Source of the DNA: Bacteroidota bacterium
Lineage (GTDB): Bacteria; Bacteroidota; Bacteroidia; NORP154
DNA: 39,683 nt
Assembly: GCA_022572355.1 (NCBI GenBank)
Contig: JACZWC010000042.1
Span: 1 to 39,683 of the forward strand
Direction of reading: 5' to 3'
In this document: in pieces, positions 17,201 to 25,153 of the stretch
Position numbering within the stretch: position 1 is the first letter of the stretch
How the letters are laid out: each line of letters begins with the position of its first letter
Program-made: the position numbers and the translations under genes
Notes under the pieces: model-generated
Told to the model about the DNA's origin: nothing
What the model saw: only the letters and a program-made list of their open reading frames with translations
Database searches by the model: none

Positions 17201-18693
17201 ACGTTGTGATAATAACGAGCACGGTAAGCGGCTGCACCAGTGCAGATTCAGTTACAATAACCCGGTACCCAGCCACTCAGGCAGATGCGGGCATTGATAC
17301 GTCACATTGCCTCGGAGACAGTTTACAGCTCAATGCCAGCGGTGGATTTAGTTACGTTTGGACACCGGCCACAGGTTTGAGTGACGACAGCATTGCAGAT
17401 CCGTGGGTGATCGTCAATGATACAACTACTTATTTTGTCACCGTTACTGACTCAAATAGTTGTATTGGAATGGATAGCGTTACACTCAGGGTGAATCCAC
17501 TCCCGAATGCAGATGCCGGTGCAGACACATCTTATTGTGCAGGAGACAGCGTTCAATTAAACGCATCAGGTGGAGTTAGTTATGTTTGGACACCCTCCGC
17601 CGGATTGAGCGATGACAGCATTGCAGATCCGTGGGCCAGCATAAGTGCTACAACTATCTATTTAGTCACCGTTAAAGACTCAAATAATTGTACCGCCTCA
17701 GATACCATCACGGTAAGTGTAAATGCATTGCCTGTGGTCGATGCGGGAATCGATACGTCATTTTGCGCTGGAGACAGCGTGCAGTTAAATGCCTCGGGCG
17801 GAATCACTTATACATGGTCGCCAGCGAATAATTTAAGCGACTTCACCATTCAGAATCCATGGGCCAGTCCGCCGGATACAACCGTGTATTATGTTTCAGT
17901 AGTTGATTCCATGGGCTGCAGCAATATGGATTCGGTTGTTGTGTCAGTGATTACCTTGCCGTTGATTACAGCCGGGGCTGATACCACAATTTGCTCAGGT
18001 TCTATTATTACTCTTTCTGCAATAAGCAATGGCACGTACCTGTGGAGCACAGGTGATACTACCAAATCAATAATTGTGTCCCCTGCTGGCGATTCACTAT
18101 ATATCGTATCCACCAACAACGCATGCGGATCAGTTTTAGACTCAATATGGGTAATGGTCAACTCGTTGACGTTCGCAGATGCCGGCCTGGATGTTACTAT
18201 TTTACTGGGCAACAGCACGCAACTATTGGGTTTGCCTTCCGGAACTAACTTGAGTTATTTCTGGTCACCTTTTACAGGCCTGAGTTGCAGCGCATGCCAG
18301 TATCCTACAGCTAATCCGGAAAACACAACAACCTATTATTTAACTGTGACAGATTCACTGGGATGTACCGCAGTGGACATGGTTATTGTTACAGTTGACA
18401 AAACAATGGTGATTTTTATTCCCAATATATTTTCTCCCAACGGAGATGGAGAAAACGACTTTTTCTATATACAAGGATTGGGAGTCGCAGAATTGAAGAT
18501 GTTAATATTTGATAGGTGGGGTGAAAAGGTATTTGAAAATACCGGATTCACAGCGGATGATCAAAACGCAGGATGGGATGGCACCTATAAAGGCAAGCTG
18601 ATGAATCCAGCGGTATTTATGTACATTGTTACAGGAACGTTCATCGATGGTTCGGAAATAGATAAAAAAGGTGATCTTACCCTGGTAAAATAG
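11260..18693 (+). CDS. T9SS-secreted S8 protease, largest paralogue, carrying all three middle modules
   Basis: 2477 residues from a TTG (GTG at 11272 is the alternative). Signal peptide, propeptide, and an S8 domain with D170, H231 (HGTHCAG) and S386 (SGTSMACP). After PKD and an Ig-like segment come seven GG...DG repeats (about 626-997), DNRLRE (about 1051-1244; LIEFDLSVIP, TVTWNTQP), and six FG-GAP units (about 1251-1659; DFNGDGIPD-type calcium loops). Then follow PKD, SprB-like and Ig-like stalk units, and the type B T9SS signal (about 2384-2477). It joins the modules that proteases 1 and 2 carry separately, in the reverse order to protease 2 for the repeat and DNRLRE domains. The stalk is longer, with six (D/T)AG-x-D units against about three in the paralogues. 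It is followed after 7 bp by a PorP/SprF gene, which fits type B cargo. Confidence 0.95.
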   Translation: MSNYVSQLSKISTTIVTKALIAGIFLITCFYDSAADSGEKYISGQLFVKVNDASSESLLYPGSGDRYPYGLKEIVKKFRVTGISKAFILNDPKLSKTYLLRFDKHGKTPELISKLSGLHYIEYAERVPLYKTSLTPNDLHPNQWYLPQIQAEAAWDITTGSASVVIAIVDDAVLISHEDLAPVIWVNPGEIPGNGIDDEPNGYIDDINGWDAADNDNDPNPVNPTNSYFSHGTHCAGIAAAATDNGIGIASVSYNVKLMAVKTAFNGWGSVPAALQGVEYAIAAKANIISMSWGGGPYSQTYQNVFDAAHNQGIVLIAAAGNDNTDILAYPASYNHVISVGATNSSDQRASFSNYGDSIDVMAPGQAIWSCKAGSNSSYDYNSGTSMACPLVSSLAALMLSWDPTLTPDELEACLKSSCDNIDAQNPGYIGQIGAGRINAEQALLCLKPINADFTSDFVQVCPGDTVQFTDLSSNNPTSWLWIFPGGFPGSSTLQNPQVIYSTAGVYDVFLSVTNANGTDTVTKSSYITVAVPTATISGNSTIPAGFSVYLKVDLTGNPNWSITYFDGISNTTINNITNTPYYINVSPSVTTTYTLVSVTDNGCGGTVSGNAEVTVIVGSGCSNTSYFQKTFGGTNDDEGITLALTADGGSIIGGTTQSFGAGNLDIYIIKLNACGYTEWTKTYGGTNLERGTGILQTMDGGFIISGYTLSFGAGNLDYLLIKTDYLGNVQWSNSYGLSGADYPRAIQQTPDGGYIIGGVTTSIGAGSNDYGIFKVDESGALQWNKSYGNSASDFLHDLDVTPDGGFILSGYRRDYIAGNNQAYLIKTDSTGNVQWAKTYSGSVRENAQSITVTDNGYLISGITNSFGAGNYDIMLINLDSMGNIIWSNAYGGALDDFGNDAVLTPSGEIYILGTTLSYGSGGSDLYLMKIDSTGTVLSAAAIGEVGDEAVWGAGNKMKLTQDGNILIAGWTNSMGAGLNDVYLIKTDAIGDALCNDSSQFPTVTVIAPTVLVNTPSVSSTSFTQSAAAVVVTNPPTMDSLICGSTPFPTICLTLQPGAVEGKDVILNGRPSQVNNNFGIHPDILASAWTYGGIPGVLRTLIEFDLSVIPNGAAIISADLSLFFNPTSANAGHSNLSGPNTSILQRVTSSWDEMTVTWNTQPTTTTGNEVTLAQSISNTQDYPDIDVTALVQDMVNNPSTSFGFMIRLITESYYRSLLFASSDNADSTNWPKLEICYVASQINPIECLRIVKEQKISDTQGNFGPILDDNDHFGQGLANIGDFNGDGIPDMVASATWDDDGGPNKGAIYMLFMTDSCTVDSSVKISATQGGFTGGIMDAWGVGITEIGDLNNDGVTDLAVGEPRATDLNTRDGAVWILFMKSNGTVDSYQKISQTQGNLGPVLGSDYRFGQRIAHLGDIDGDSISDIAVGVIGDNDGGTKRGAVWILFLDTNGMVKSKQKISSTAGNFLGVLDDFDRMGQGICTIGDINQDGVVDIAVGVRNDDDGGTDRGAIWIMLLNSDGTVLSQSKISSTQGGFTGSLANGVEFGVALSNMGDLDGNGTDDLLVGSHGDDDGGTNRGAAWILYMNPDATVKSSFKISSTQGGFAGPLDDGDIMGWDVIYAGDIDGDGYPEIALGASRDDDGGTDRGGVWILSIKDTCQNIVAPDSTECNITANFSADTVCLGDSTRFTDLSVDSLGNIIIWKWYFGDGDSTIGVQNPKHLYTTADTFSVILIIVNDTAPACFDTVVKQVLVLDTLFIKAPPDASICIGDSIQLSPLIMICGAAPYTYNWTPTASLSDPTIANPNAGPLVNTTYYITVTDSGGMISTDSVTITIDTNCCISWAEIGSDTNYCAGDTVYFSNNSISNGVATYDWDFGPSAIPTSFIGATPPPVYFSLTGAFQVMLILTDSCGVDTGYHTVNIFPAPIADAGADTTLCRFDTVQIGSIPISSHSYIWNPTIGLSDSVVADPYAYADSSLTYVVIITSTVSGCTSADSVTITRYPATQADAGIDTSHCLGDSLQLNASGGFSYVWTPATGLSDDSIADPWVIVNDTTTYFVTVTDSNSCIGMDSVTLRVNPLPNADAGADTSYCAGDSVQLNASGGVSYVWTPSAGLSDDSIADPWASISATTIYLVTVKDSNNCTASDTITVSVNALPVVDAGIDTSFCAGDSVQLNASGGITYTWSPANNLSDFTIQNPWASPPDTTVYYVSVVDSMGCSNMDSVVVSVITLPLITAGADTTICSGSIITLSAISNGTYLWSTGDTTKSIIVSPAGDSLYIVSTNNACGSVLDSIWVMVNSLTFADAGLDVTILLGNSTQLLGLPSGTNLSYFWSPFTGLSCSACQYPTANPENTTTYYLTVTDSLGCTAVDMVIVTVDKTMVIFIPNIFSPNGDGENDFFYIQGLGVAELKMLIFDRWGEKVFENTGFTADDQNAGWDGTYKGKLMNPAVFMYIVTGTFIDGSEIDKKGDLTLVK
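13138..14250 (+). repeat. Seven GG...DG repeats in protease 3
   Basis: Same repeat family as in protease 2 but more degenerate; for example the fifth unit lacks the second G of DGG. The count of seven is conserved. Confidence 0.75.
15010..16235 (+). repeat. Six FG-GAP-type repeats in protease 3
   Basis: One set of six units (KISxTQG starts, GAVWIL-like ends) equivalent to either set in protease 1. It begins after the DNRLRE domain and ends at DTCQN before the second PKD domain. Confidence 0.85.
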
Positions 18694-18700
18694 TAATTCA

Positions 18701-19759
18701 ATGAAATTGAAAAACCTATACAAGACATTGATCATCTCACTGACACTCTTTGGAACAGTAAGCGGTCAGGATATTCATTTTTCTCAGTTCTACAGAACGC
18801 CGTTATTGATCAATCCCGCTTTGGCCGGTACCTTTACCGGTAATCACAGAGCGTTTATCAATTATCGCAATCAGTGGAAGAGTGTGGGAACCCCGTACAA
18901 AACTTTTGCATTTGCTTATGACATGCCCTTTTACAAAAAGCAATGGAAAGGAGGACATCTCGGCGCTGGCCTATTTGCCTTTAATGATAATGCAGGCACG
19001 AATAATCTTTCTACAACTCAGATCAATTTATCATTATCGGGCATTGTATTGATTAATTCACAACAAAAGGTTTCTGTGGGCTTGCAAGGAGGATTGACAC
19101 AAATGAGTATTAATTATGGCAATGCAAGATGGGGTAACCAATTTCAGAATAATTCTTATAATCCGAATGCTTCACCGAGAGAATCCAATTTGAATAATGA
19201 ACCGGCGTATCATGGAGATATAAATGCTGGATTATCCTGGAGATATGCGAAAACCGAAACGAACATCAGCTCAAAGGACCAGCTCAGCGCTACAGCTGGG
19301 ATTTCTTTTTTCCATATTAACCAGCCCAAACAAAAACTGTTTTCAGGGCAAATAGATCGGTTGTACACAAAATTGGTAATTCATGGGAGCGCTAACATTG
19401 GATTAAAAGGACTCAATTCATTTTTTATCCCATCACTTGTATTTTACAGGCAGGGTAAAACTACAGAGTTCACAGGCGGTGCGTTGATAAGATACAGAAT
19501 AAAGGAAGAGTCGAGATACACCGGATTCATCAAAGAATCATCTATCTCCCTTGGACTCCACTACCGTCATCTCGATGCAATGATACCTTCGGTAATCTTG
19601 GATATCTCGGGCTTCTCTGTAGGTATAAGCTATGATATCAACATCTCACGACTAACAGAAGCATCATCAGGACGAGGTGGTATTGAAATATCCTTGAAAT
19701 ACATCAATCCAAGTCCTTATAAATATAGGAGAACCAAGAGTTCAGCCCCCATGTTTTAA
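18701..19759 (+). CDS. PorP/SprF family T9SS outer-membrane protein
   Basis: 352 residues with a signal peptide (LIISLTLFGTVSGQ), then the family's hallmark start QDIHFSQFYRTPLLINPALAG and a chain of amphipathic beta strands predicted to form an outer-membrane barrel. The family is known from T9SS and gliding work: SprF is needed for secretion of SprB, and relatives are often encoded directly behind type B cargo proteins. Here it starts 7 bp after protease 3, so it is probably co-transcribed and helps export or anchor one or more of the three proteases. The cargo pairing is inferred from position. Confidence 0.92.
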   Translation: MKLKNLYKTLIISLTLFGTVSGQDIHFSQFYRTPLLINPALAGTFTGNHRAFINYRNQWKSVGTPYKTFAFAYDMPFYKKQWKGGHLGAGLFAFNDNAGTNNLSTTQINLSLSGIVLINSQQKVSVGLQGGLTQMSINYGNARWGNQFQNNSYNPNASPRESNLNNEPAYHGDINAGLSWRYAKTETNISSKDQLSATAGISFFHINQPKQKLFSGQIDRLYTKLVIHGSANIGLKGLNSFFIPSLVFYRQGKTTEFTGGALIRYRIKEESRYTGFIKESSISLGLHYRHLDAMIPSVILDISGFSVGISYDINISRLTEASSGRGGIEISLKYINPSPYKYRRTKSSAPMF

Positions 19760-19836
19760 TTCTAATTGCTACAGCCTATTTTCACCGAATTCTTGCAAAA
19801 TTCCGTATTTTCACGCTCCTGAAAAATGAAGTTGAA

Positions 19837-20262
19837 ATGGTCAATTTAACCGTGAAAGTCCATAACAAAAGGACTCTGAAAGAATATAGAAAATCGCTAA
19901 GGAACAATTCTACGGCTGCGGAGGCGGAATTATGGACCTACTTAAAAAACCGACAACTGGAGAATAGAAAATTCAGAAGGCAGCACAGCATAGGAAATTA
20001 TATTGTGGATTTCTACTGTCCTGAAGAAAGGCTCATTATTGAGGTTGATGGCGCTGTGCATTATTTAAAGGAGCAACGAGAATCAGATAAGGAAAGAGAT
20101 GAGGTGCTAAGAGGCATGAATTTTACGATCCTTAGATTAAAAAACAAAGATATCTTGCATAATGTTCAGGAAGTGCTCTTAGTGATTGCAAGAAATTTTA
20201 GAAATCAAACCTCCCCCTTAATTTCCCCCTCCTTGACCAAGGAGGGGGACAGGGGGTGGTAA
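19837..20262 (+). CDS. DUF559 domain protein (PD-(D/E)XK nuclease fold, Vsr-like)
   Basis: 141 residues. The core reads FRRQHSIGNYIVDFYC, then RLIIEVDG, which supplies the D and E-x-D of the PD-(D/E)XK fold seen in DUF559 and very-short-patch-repair-like endonucleases. Activity is not established for the family. The last 18 residues (QTSPLISPSLTKEGDRGW) are encoded by the palindromic element at 20213-20256 rather than by conserved domain sequence. It sits alone between a T9SS gene and a peptidase gene with no functional tie to either, which fits a mobile or selfish small gene. Confidence 0.85.
   Translation: MVNLTVKVHNKRTLKEYRKSLRNNSTAAEAELWTYLKNRQLENRKFRRQHSIGNYIVDFYCPEERLIIEVDGAVHYLKEQRESDKERDEVLRGMNFTILRLKNKDILHNVQEVLLVIARNFRNQTSPLISPSLTKEGDRGW
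20213..20256 (+). repeat. Nested palindromic element at the 3' end of the DUF559 gene
   Basis: CCCCCTCCTT (20225-20234) pairs perfectly with AAGGAGGGGG (20239-20248) around a GACC loop, and an outer CCCCCT (20213-20218) pairs with AGGGGG (20251-20256). No T-run follows, so it is more like an interspersed palindromic repeat than a simple terminator. Confidence 0.8.
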
Positions 20263-20280
20263 ACCAGGGTCCTGTTCCAA

Positions 20281-23200
20281 TTGAGAGCTATTGCAATCAT
20301 ATTAATTTTTTGTGCCCTTCATACTTCATCAAGTGCCCAGAATTATGATCCGCTTTCTCCACCGAACACTTACCGACAAGAAAACAATCCACAGTACTGG
20401 AAAAATCGATTGCCTTTTGAAGGTTATTGGCAACAAGATGTGCACTACCATATCAAGGCGAATATTGATGAAACAACTGATATCATCACCGGCTCCCTTC
20501 AATTGACCTATTGGAACAATTCCCCTGATGAGCTGCATGTGGTTTATTTTCACCTCTATCAGAATGCCTTTCAGCCTGAATCTTATTACGATGATCTTCA
20601 GAAAAATAACAATGTCCTGCCCTACTACAGCAAACACGAGAGAGATAAGCACGGAACGTTGATCGATTCACTTTTTGTAAATGGGAAAAAGGTGAAAACG
20701 GAACTGGACAATACCATCCTAAAAGTATATCTGAATAAACCATTGTTGAGCGGTGACTTTATTGAATTCAATATCGGTTTTAGAACCTTTTACGGAAGGG
20801 GCAATGTTCGCCGCAGAATGAAAACCTTTAACTCCTGGGGATTTCAGCACTATGACGGCGTGCATTGGTATCCAAGAATATCGGTTTATGACAGGAAGTT
20901 CGGTTGGACGACAGATCAGCACTTAGGCAGGGAATTTTATGGTGACTTCGGAACATATGATGTTGAACTGACTTTTGCTGCCAACTATGTGGTGGCTGCT
21001 ACGGGCTTTTTGCAAAATAGAGATAAGGTATTGCCAGAGGACTTGATGAAAAAGCTGGATATCAAGAATTTTGCGGATAAGGTTTGGAATTCTGCTCCTT
21101 CTGTAATTACACCTTACGATACGATAAATCACAAAACCTGGTTTTACCATGCAGAGAATGTCCACGACTTCGCATTTACGGCTGATCCGACGTATCGAAT
21201 CGGAGTAGCAGAATATGTACCAAGAGGTGAGAAAGGAAGAATAATAAAATGCTATTCATTCGTGCAGGAGCCGCACGCATCCCTTTGGCAAAATGCTGCT
21301 GACTTTGCTGCGGATGTAATAGAAGTATACTCAGAGGACTTTGGAATGTACGTATATCACAAGATGATCGTAGCTGATGCTCAGGATGGTATGGAATACC
21401 CAATGCTCACATTGGACGGAGGACATGATCCTGGTTACAGGGGACTCCTCGCCCATGAAATTGGACACAATTGGTTTTTTGGACAGGTGGGAAACAACGA
21501 AACGTACAGGGCTGCTCTGGATGAAGGCTTTACACAATTCCTGACCGCCTGGTCAATAGAGAAGATTGATGGTAAAATAACCGTTAAGGATCCTCCTAAA
21601 TCAAAATATGTAGCTACTTTCAGAAAACCAGAGGTAGTCAAGGAAAGACGGATTTATGTAGCCTATATTCAGGATGCCATTAAGAGGAGTGAAACTACCT
21701 TGAATACACATTCGGATGCATACAATGGTGCATTGAGACATGGCGGAGGTTACAGGATGGTATATTACAAAACAGCTACCATGCTTTTTAATTTGCAATA
21801 TGTATTGGGCGATGATCTCTTCTTAAAAGCAATGCAGAACTACTTCGATCAATGGAAGATATGCCACCCATACTTTATTGATTTTAGAAACTCAATCATC
21901 CATTTTACAAAAGTGGATTTAAATTGGTTTTTTGACCAATGGCTCGAAACGGCAAAAACAATAGATTACGGAGTTAAATCAGTCAAAAAAGGGAAGGGCA
22001 AGGACGAATATATTGTGAAGTTTAAGAGATACGGGAGACAGCAAATGCCAATCGATTTTCAAGTAAAGACCAAAGAGGGGCCAACCTACGATTTTCATAT
22101 TCCCAACACGTGGTTCGTGAAAAAAACCGATGCCAAGATACTACCGAAATGGTACGGGTGGGACAAACTGCATCCAACGTATGAAGCTAACATTATGGTT
22201 CCGGGAAAGGTAAAAGATGTTGTTATCGATCCTACCAATAGGCTGGCAGATGCCAACATGTTGAACAATAATAAGAAGTCAGCTGTCGTGATAATGTTCG
22301 ACTCAAGGCTGGCTCAAAAGCCTGATTGGACGAAATACGAAGTATATGCCAGTCCGGATATCTGGTATAATGCTTACGACGGAATTAAAGTCGGTTTTAG
22401 TGCAAAAGGAAGCTTTATGGAATATCGAAACATATTTGATGCTCATCTATGGTTCAATACTGGATTAGCTCAGGGTAATCAGGACTCCACTATTGATATT
22501 ACGGGGTACGATCAAATATCATTTAGCTTCACTTTCAAAACTCCTCTTGATAAATTTAGCAAGGGATCCAACCTATACCTGGGAGCTAAAGCCCTGGATG
22601 GATTGAATGCATATAAAATAGGCTTTGACAAAACGGATAGATCGGGAGATAATCGCTTGTTCATTGATTTTCAAAGTCTGTACCGAGCCGACAGCAGTGA
22701 TCTGAATTATCTATTGTATCCTGAATTATGGAACGAAGGCAAATACAACAATTTTGTGAATGTGGGAATAGAGCACAAATATGATTACAAGCGAGGGAAA
22801 GGAGATATTATACTTGCTCTCCGGTCTTCAGCGTTGGGAGATTATGATTACTCCAATGTTTACCTGGAAGCAATCAACAGAAACAGCTTGGGGAAATTTG
22901 GATTAAACACCAGGTTCTTTGTGCAATATGGCTCTGGTACCAACCTTGCTCCTGAATCCCAGCTTTATCTTGCAGGCGCTAATCCCGAAGAGATGATGGA
23001 TAACAAATACACACGCTCGGAATTTGCCACGAATGATTCCTGGTTGGAATACGGCAGGACCATCAATCATTTCCATGCAGGTGGAGGGCTGAATCTTAGA
23101 GGCTATTCCGGATATCTCGTGGCCCAGGAGAATCAGGGTGATACATCTGATATTAGGTTGGCTTATAAAGGTATCTCAGGAGCCTCAATAAATGTTGAAC

Positions 23201-23511
23201 TAGAATTTGACAGAGTGTTTGGCATCAAGCTCTCTGAGTTGGGCAAGACCTTCTCCATCAAAAGTTACCTCTTTGGGGATGTAGGCATTATCAATTACAA
23301 CAGGAATAGTGAATCCCTGCGCTTTACCGACTTACGTGCTGATGCAGGTTTGGGTATCTCGTTAACCGTTCTGAAATGGGGAGCGCTCGAAAAAGTCAAA
23401 CCACTCACTTTTCGATTTGATATGCCATTGTGGATCAATCGAACACCTGCAACTGAGACTGGTGGATACGTCAACTTCCGATGGGTGCTGGGAGTGAATC
23501 GTGCCTTTTAA
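20281..23511 (+). CDS. M1 family metallopeptidase with probable C-terminal outer-membrane beta-barrel
   Basis: 1076 residues from a TTG, the only plausible start before the signal peptide (AIAIILIFCALHTSSSAQ). The gluzincin motif HEIGHNW at 392-398 with E415 exactly 18 residues after the second His gives the zinc ligands, and DGMEYP just upstream replaces the GAMEN motif of aminopeptidases. The peptidase and its helical part reach to about residue 560. The last 400 or so residues are strand-rich and contain GGGLNLRGYSGY, resembling the (V/L)RG(F/Y) loop of Omp85-type barrels, and the chain ends in Phe as many barrels do. It may therefore be a surface-tethered peptidase. Barrel assignment is inference. 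Confidence 0.88.
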   Translation: MRAIAIILIFCALHTSSSAQNYDPLSPPNTYRQENNPQYWKNRLPFEGYWQQDVHYHIKANIDETTDIITGSLQLTYWNNSPDELHVVYFHLYQNAFQPESYYDDLQKNNNVLPYYSKHERDKHGTLIDSLFVNGKKVKTELDNTILKVYLNKPLLSGDFIEFNIGFRTFYGRGNVRRRMKTFNSWGFQHYDGVHWYPRISVYDRKFGWTTDQHLGREFYGDFGTYDVELTFAANYVVAATGFLQNRDKVLPEDLMKKLDIKNFADKVWNSAPSVITPYDTINHKTWFYHAENVHDFAFTADPTYRIGVAEYVPRGEKGRIIKCYSFVQEPHASLWQNAADFAADVIEVYSEDFGMYVYHKMIVADAQDGMEYPMLTLDGGHDPGYRGLLAHEIGHNWFFGQVGNNETYRAALDEGFTQFLTAWSIEKIDGKITVKDPPKSKYVATFRKPEVVKERRIYVAYIQDAIKRSETTLNTHSDAYNGALRHGGGYRMVYYKTATMLFNLQYVLGDDLFLKAMQNYFDQWKICHPYFIDFRNSIIHFTKVDLNWFFDQWLETAKTIDYGVKSVKKGKGKDEYIVKFKRYGRQQMPIDFQVKTKEGPTYDFHIPNTWFVKKTDAKILPKWYGWDKLHPTYEANIMVPGKVKDVVIDPTNRLADANMLNNNKKSAVVIMFDSRLAQKPDWTKYEVYASPDIWYNAYDGIKVGFSAKGSFMEYRNIFDAHLWFNTGLAQGNQDSTIDITGYDQISFSFTFKTPLDKFSKGSNLYLGAKALDGLNAYKIGFDKTDRSGDNRLFIDFQSLYRADSSDLNYLLYPELWNEGKYNNFVNVGIEHKYDYKRGKGDIILALRSSALGDYDYSNVYLEAINRNSLGKFGLNTRFFVQYGSGTNLAPESQLYLAGANPEEMMDNKYTRSEFATNDSWLEYGRTINHFHAGGGLNLRGYSGYLVAQENQGDTSDIRLAYKGISGASINVELEFDRVFGIKLSELGKTFSIKSYLFGDVGIINYNRNSESLRFTDLRADAGLGISLTVLKWGALEKVKPLTFRFDMPLWINRTPATETGGYVNFRWVLGVNRAF

Positions 23512-23516
23512 GAAGA

Positions 23517-25001
23517 TTATCCCAAATACTTCTTCCTAAGCCCGTCAATCAGGTTATTCGCATCTACGGAGATCTTCAAATAGTAGATTGCTGTCACTGC
23601 GAATGCAATTAGAATAATTGATCTTACCAAGAGATCTATCAATTCATTTTGTACAAATGGTATCAGATAGGAAATTCCATACATAATTATGGCGACCATT
23701 ACGATTTGCACGGTAGAGACAGAAAATGGATGCATTCCGAACTTTACATAAACAAAAATCAAACGAATTATACTTGATAGGAGCAATGAAATAGCTGTAG
23801 CGATAGCCGTTCCTACGATACCGTACATAGGAATGAACATATAGTTGGTGGCTATAGCTATAACAACCAAAAACGGAATCAGGAAGATATTCCATCTGTA
23901 GAATTTAGAATTGATAATAATCTCGTTGTTCACACCCATCGCCATGTTCACCAACCTGCTTAACCCGATAAAAAACACAACGTATTTGCCGGCTACGTAA
24001 ATTTCGCTCTTCGGAACAAAATGAAAAATGTTGTCAATATTAACCCACAACAATACAAATAGAACCAATCCCACAATCAACTGATTGATAGAACTCTTTT
24101 TGTAGAAGTCTTTCAACAAAATCATATTATCCTCCTTGAGCGCCTTACTAACCAACGGGGCCAGAATAGAAGTCAACGCCCTCTTAGGCATGTCCAATAC
24201 CATACCAATAAAATAGGCGATGCTGTAGATACCTGTATCCGCCAAGCCCAGTAGGCCAGCAGTCATGATGGTATCTATTCTGTTTATGATTACGCCACCT
24301 CCACTTCCCACCAACATATACATGCTAAAGGTGGTCATCTCTCTAAATTTCACATCCTTATAGATCATAAATCTTGGTTTCAGGCTCACAGATTCCAAAG
24401 AAAAGATGTACACCAACAGCATAAGTACTTGCAGTATATAAATCGAGGTAATAAGCGTTATCAAGGTGGTAAAATCTATATACTGGAAAAAATAAGCAAC
24501 GATGAAAAACATTGTAAATAATCGCACCAGCACCTCCCTAATAATCTTGGGCACTACTATTCTCAGTTTGATTCGCGAATAGGCCTCCAGGACATTTACA
24601 TATGCAAAAAGAAATACCAGGGGAATTACATAATTGATGTATTCATTAAACAATGGTGCTTTTTCGTCAAAAAAGCCCACTATATAATCATTGAAGCCCC
24701 AAAAGGCAACTAGAAAAGCTGTAAACCCAAGTAGCGGCATCAACAATATATAACCGAGAAAGTTGGGGTGTCTCTCTTTGTCATCAGAAAAATGTGGGTA
24801 AAACTTGACAATGACCGCATCCGTACCCAGCTGAACAAAGGGTAGAAAAAGAAGAGATATATCGAGTAATGCCCGGTACAGCCCTATTTCTCCAGCCGTA
24901 AGGGTATATGGATATATCCACAGATAGTTAAAATACCCGATTACAACACCTATATAAGAAACTATAGACGCCTTTACCGTTTGCCTAACAACAACTCCCA
25001 T
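23517..25001 (-). CDS. Wzx-like polysaccharide flippase (MOP superfamily)
   Basis: 494 residues, strongly hydrophobic, with about 12-14 predicted membrane segments starting at VKASIVSYIGVVIGYFNYLW. The arrangement, with a polar loop after segment 2 (FYPHFSDDKERH) and the central NRIDTIMTAGLLG stretch, is typical of oligosaccharide flippases that move lipid-linked repeat units across the inner membrane. It ends 5 bp from the M1 peptidase stop (convergent) and is divergent from wecE across 152 bp, so it is the likely exporter for the glycan operon on the other strand. The exact lipid-linked substrate cannot be read from sequence. Confidence 0.9.
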   Translation of the reverse strand: MGVVVRQTVKASIVSYIGVVIGYFNYLWIYPYTLTAGEIGLYRALLDISLLFLPFVQLGTDAVIVKFYPHFSDDKERHPNFLGYILLMPLLGFTAFLVAFWGFNDYIVGFFDEKAPLFNEYINYVIPLVFLFAYVNVLEAYSRIKLRIVVPKIIREVLVRLFTMFFIVAYFFQYIDFTTLITLITSIYILQVLMLLVYIFSLESVSLKPRFMIYKDVKFREMTTFSMYMLVGSGGGVIINRIDTIMTAGLLGLADTGIYSIAYFIGMVLDMPKRALTSILAPLVSKALKEDNMILLKDFYKKSSINQLIVGLVLFVLLWVNIDNIFHFVPKSEIYVAGKYVVFFIGLSRLVNMAMGVNNEIIINSKFYRWNIFLIPFLVVIAIATNYMFIPMYGIVGTAIATAISLLLSSIIRLIFVYVKFGMHPFSVSTVQIVMVAIIMYGISYLIPFVQNELIDLLVRSIILIAFAVTAIYYLKISVDANNLIDGLRKKYLG

Positions 25002-25122
25002 ATAAATTAAGTAGCCAGCTCCATGTATACTATCTGGTCGCTAAAATATATTTTCAAATAATACAAAATCCTTCTTGTGAGCAATTTATTGAACAGAATA
25101 AAGTTTACAGCTTTAGATTTTT

Positions 25123-25130
25123 TAAATTTG
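25123..25130 (+). promoter_or_regulatory. TAnnTTTG -7 element before the glycan operon
   Basis: TAAATTTG matches the Bacteroidota -7 consensus exactly and lies 23 bp before the wecE ATG. No clean TTTG -33 box stands at the usual distance; TTTA at 25104 is the closest. It is the best candidate for the start of the operon's transcript. Confidence 0.45.
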
Positions 25131-25153
25131 GCACGTCTTTTTAACCAGATAGA

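Noticed and set aside
23510..23534. AAGAAG...CTTCTT inverted repeat between convergent M1 and flippase genes as a bidirectional terminator
   Set aside because: Only six A/T-rich base pairs with a 13-base loop, and it overlaps coding sequence; too weak to call.
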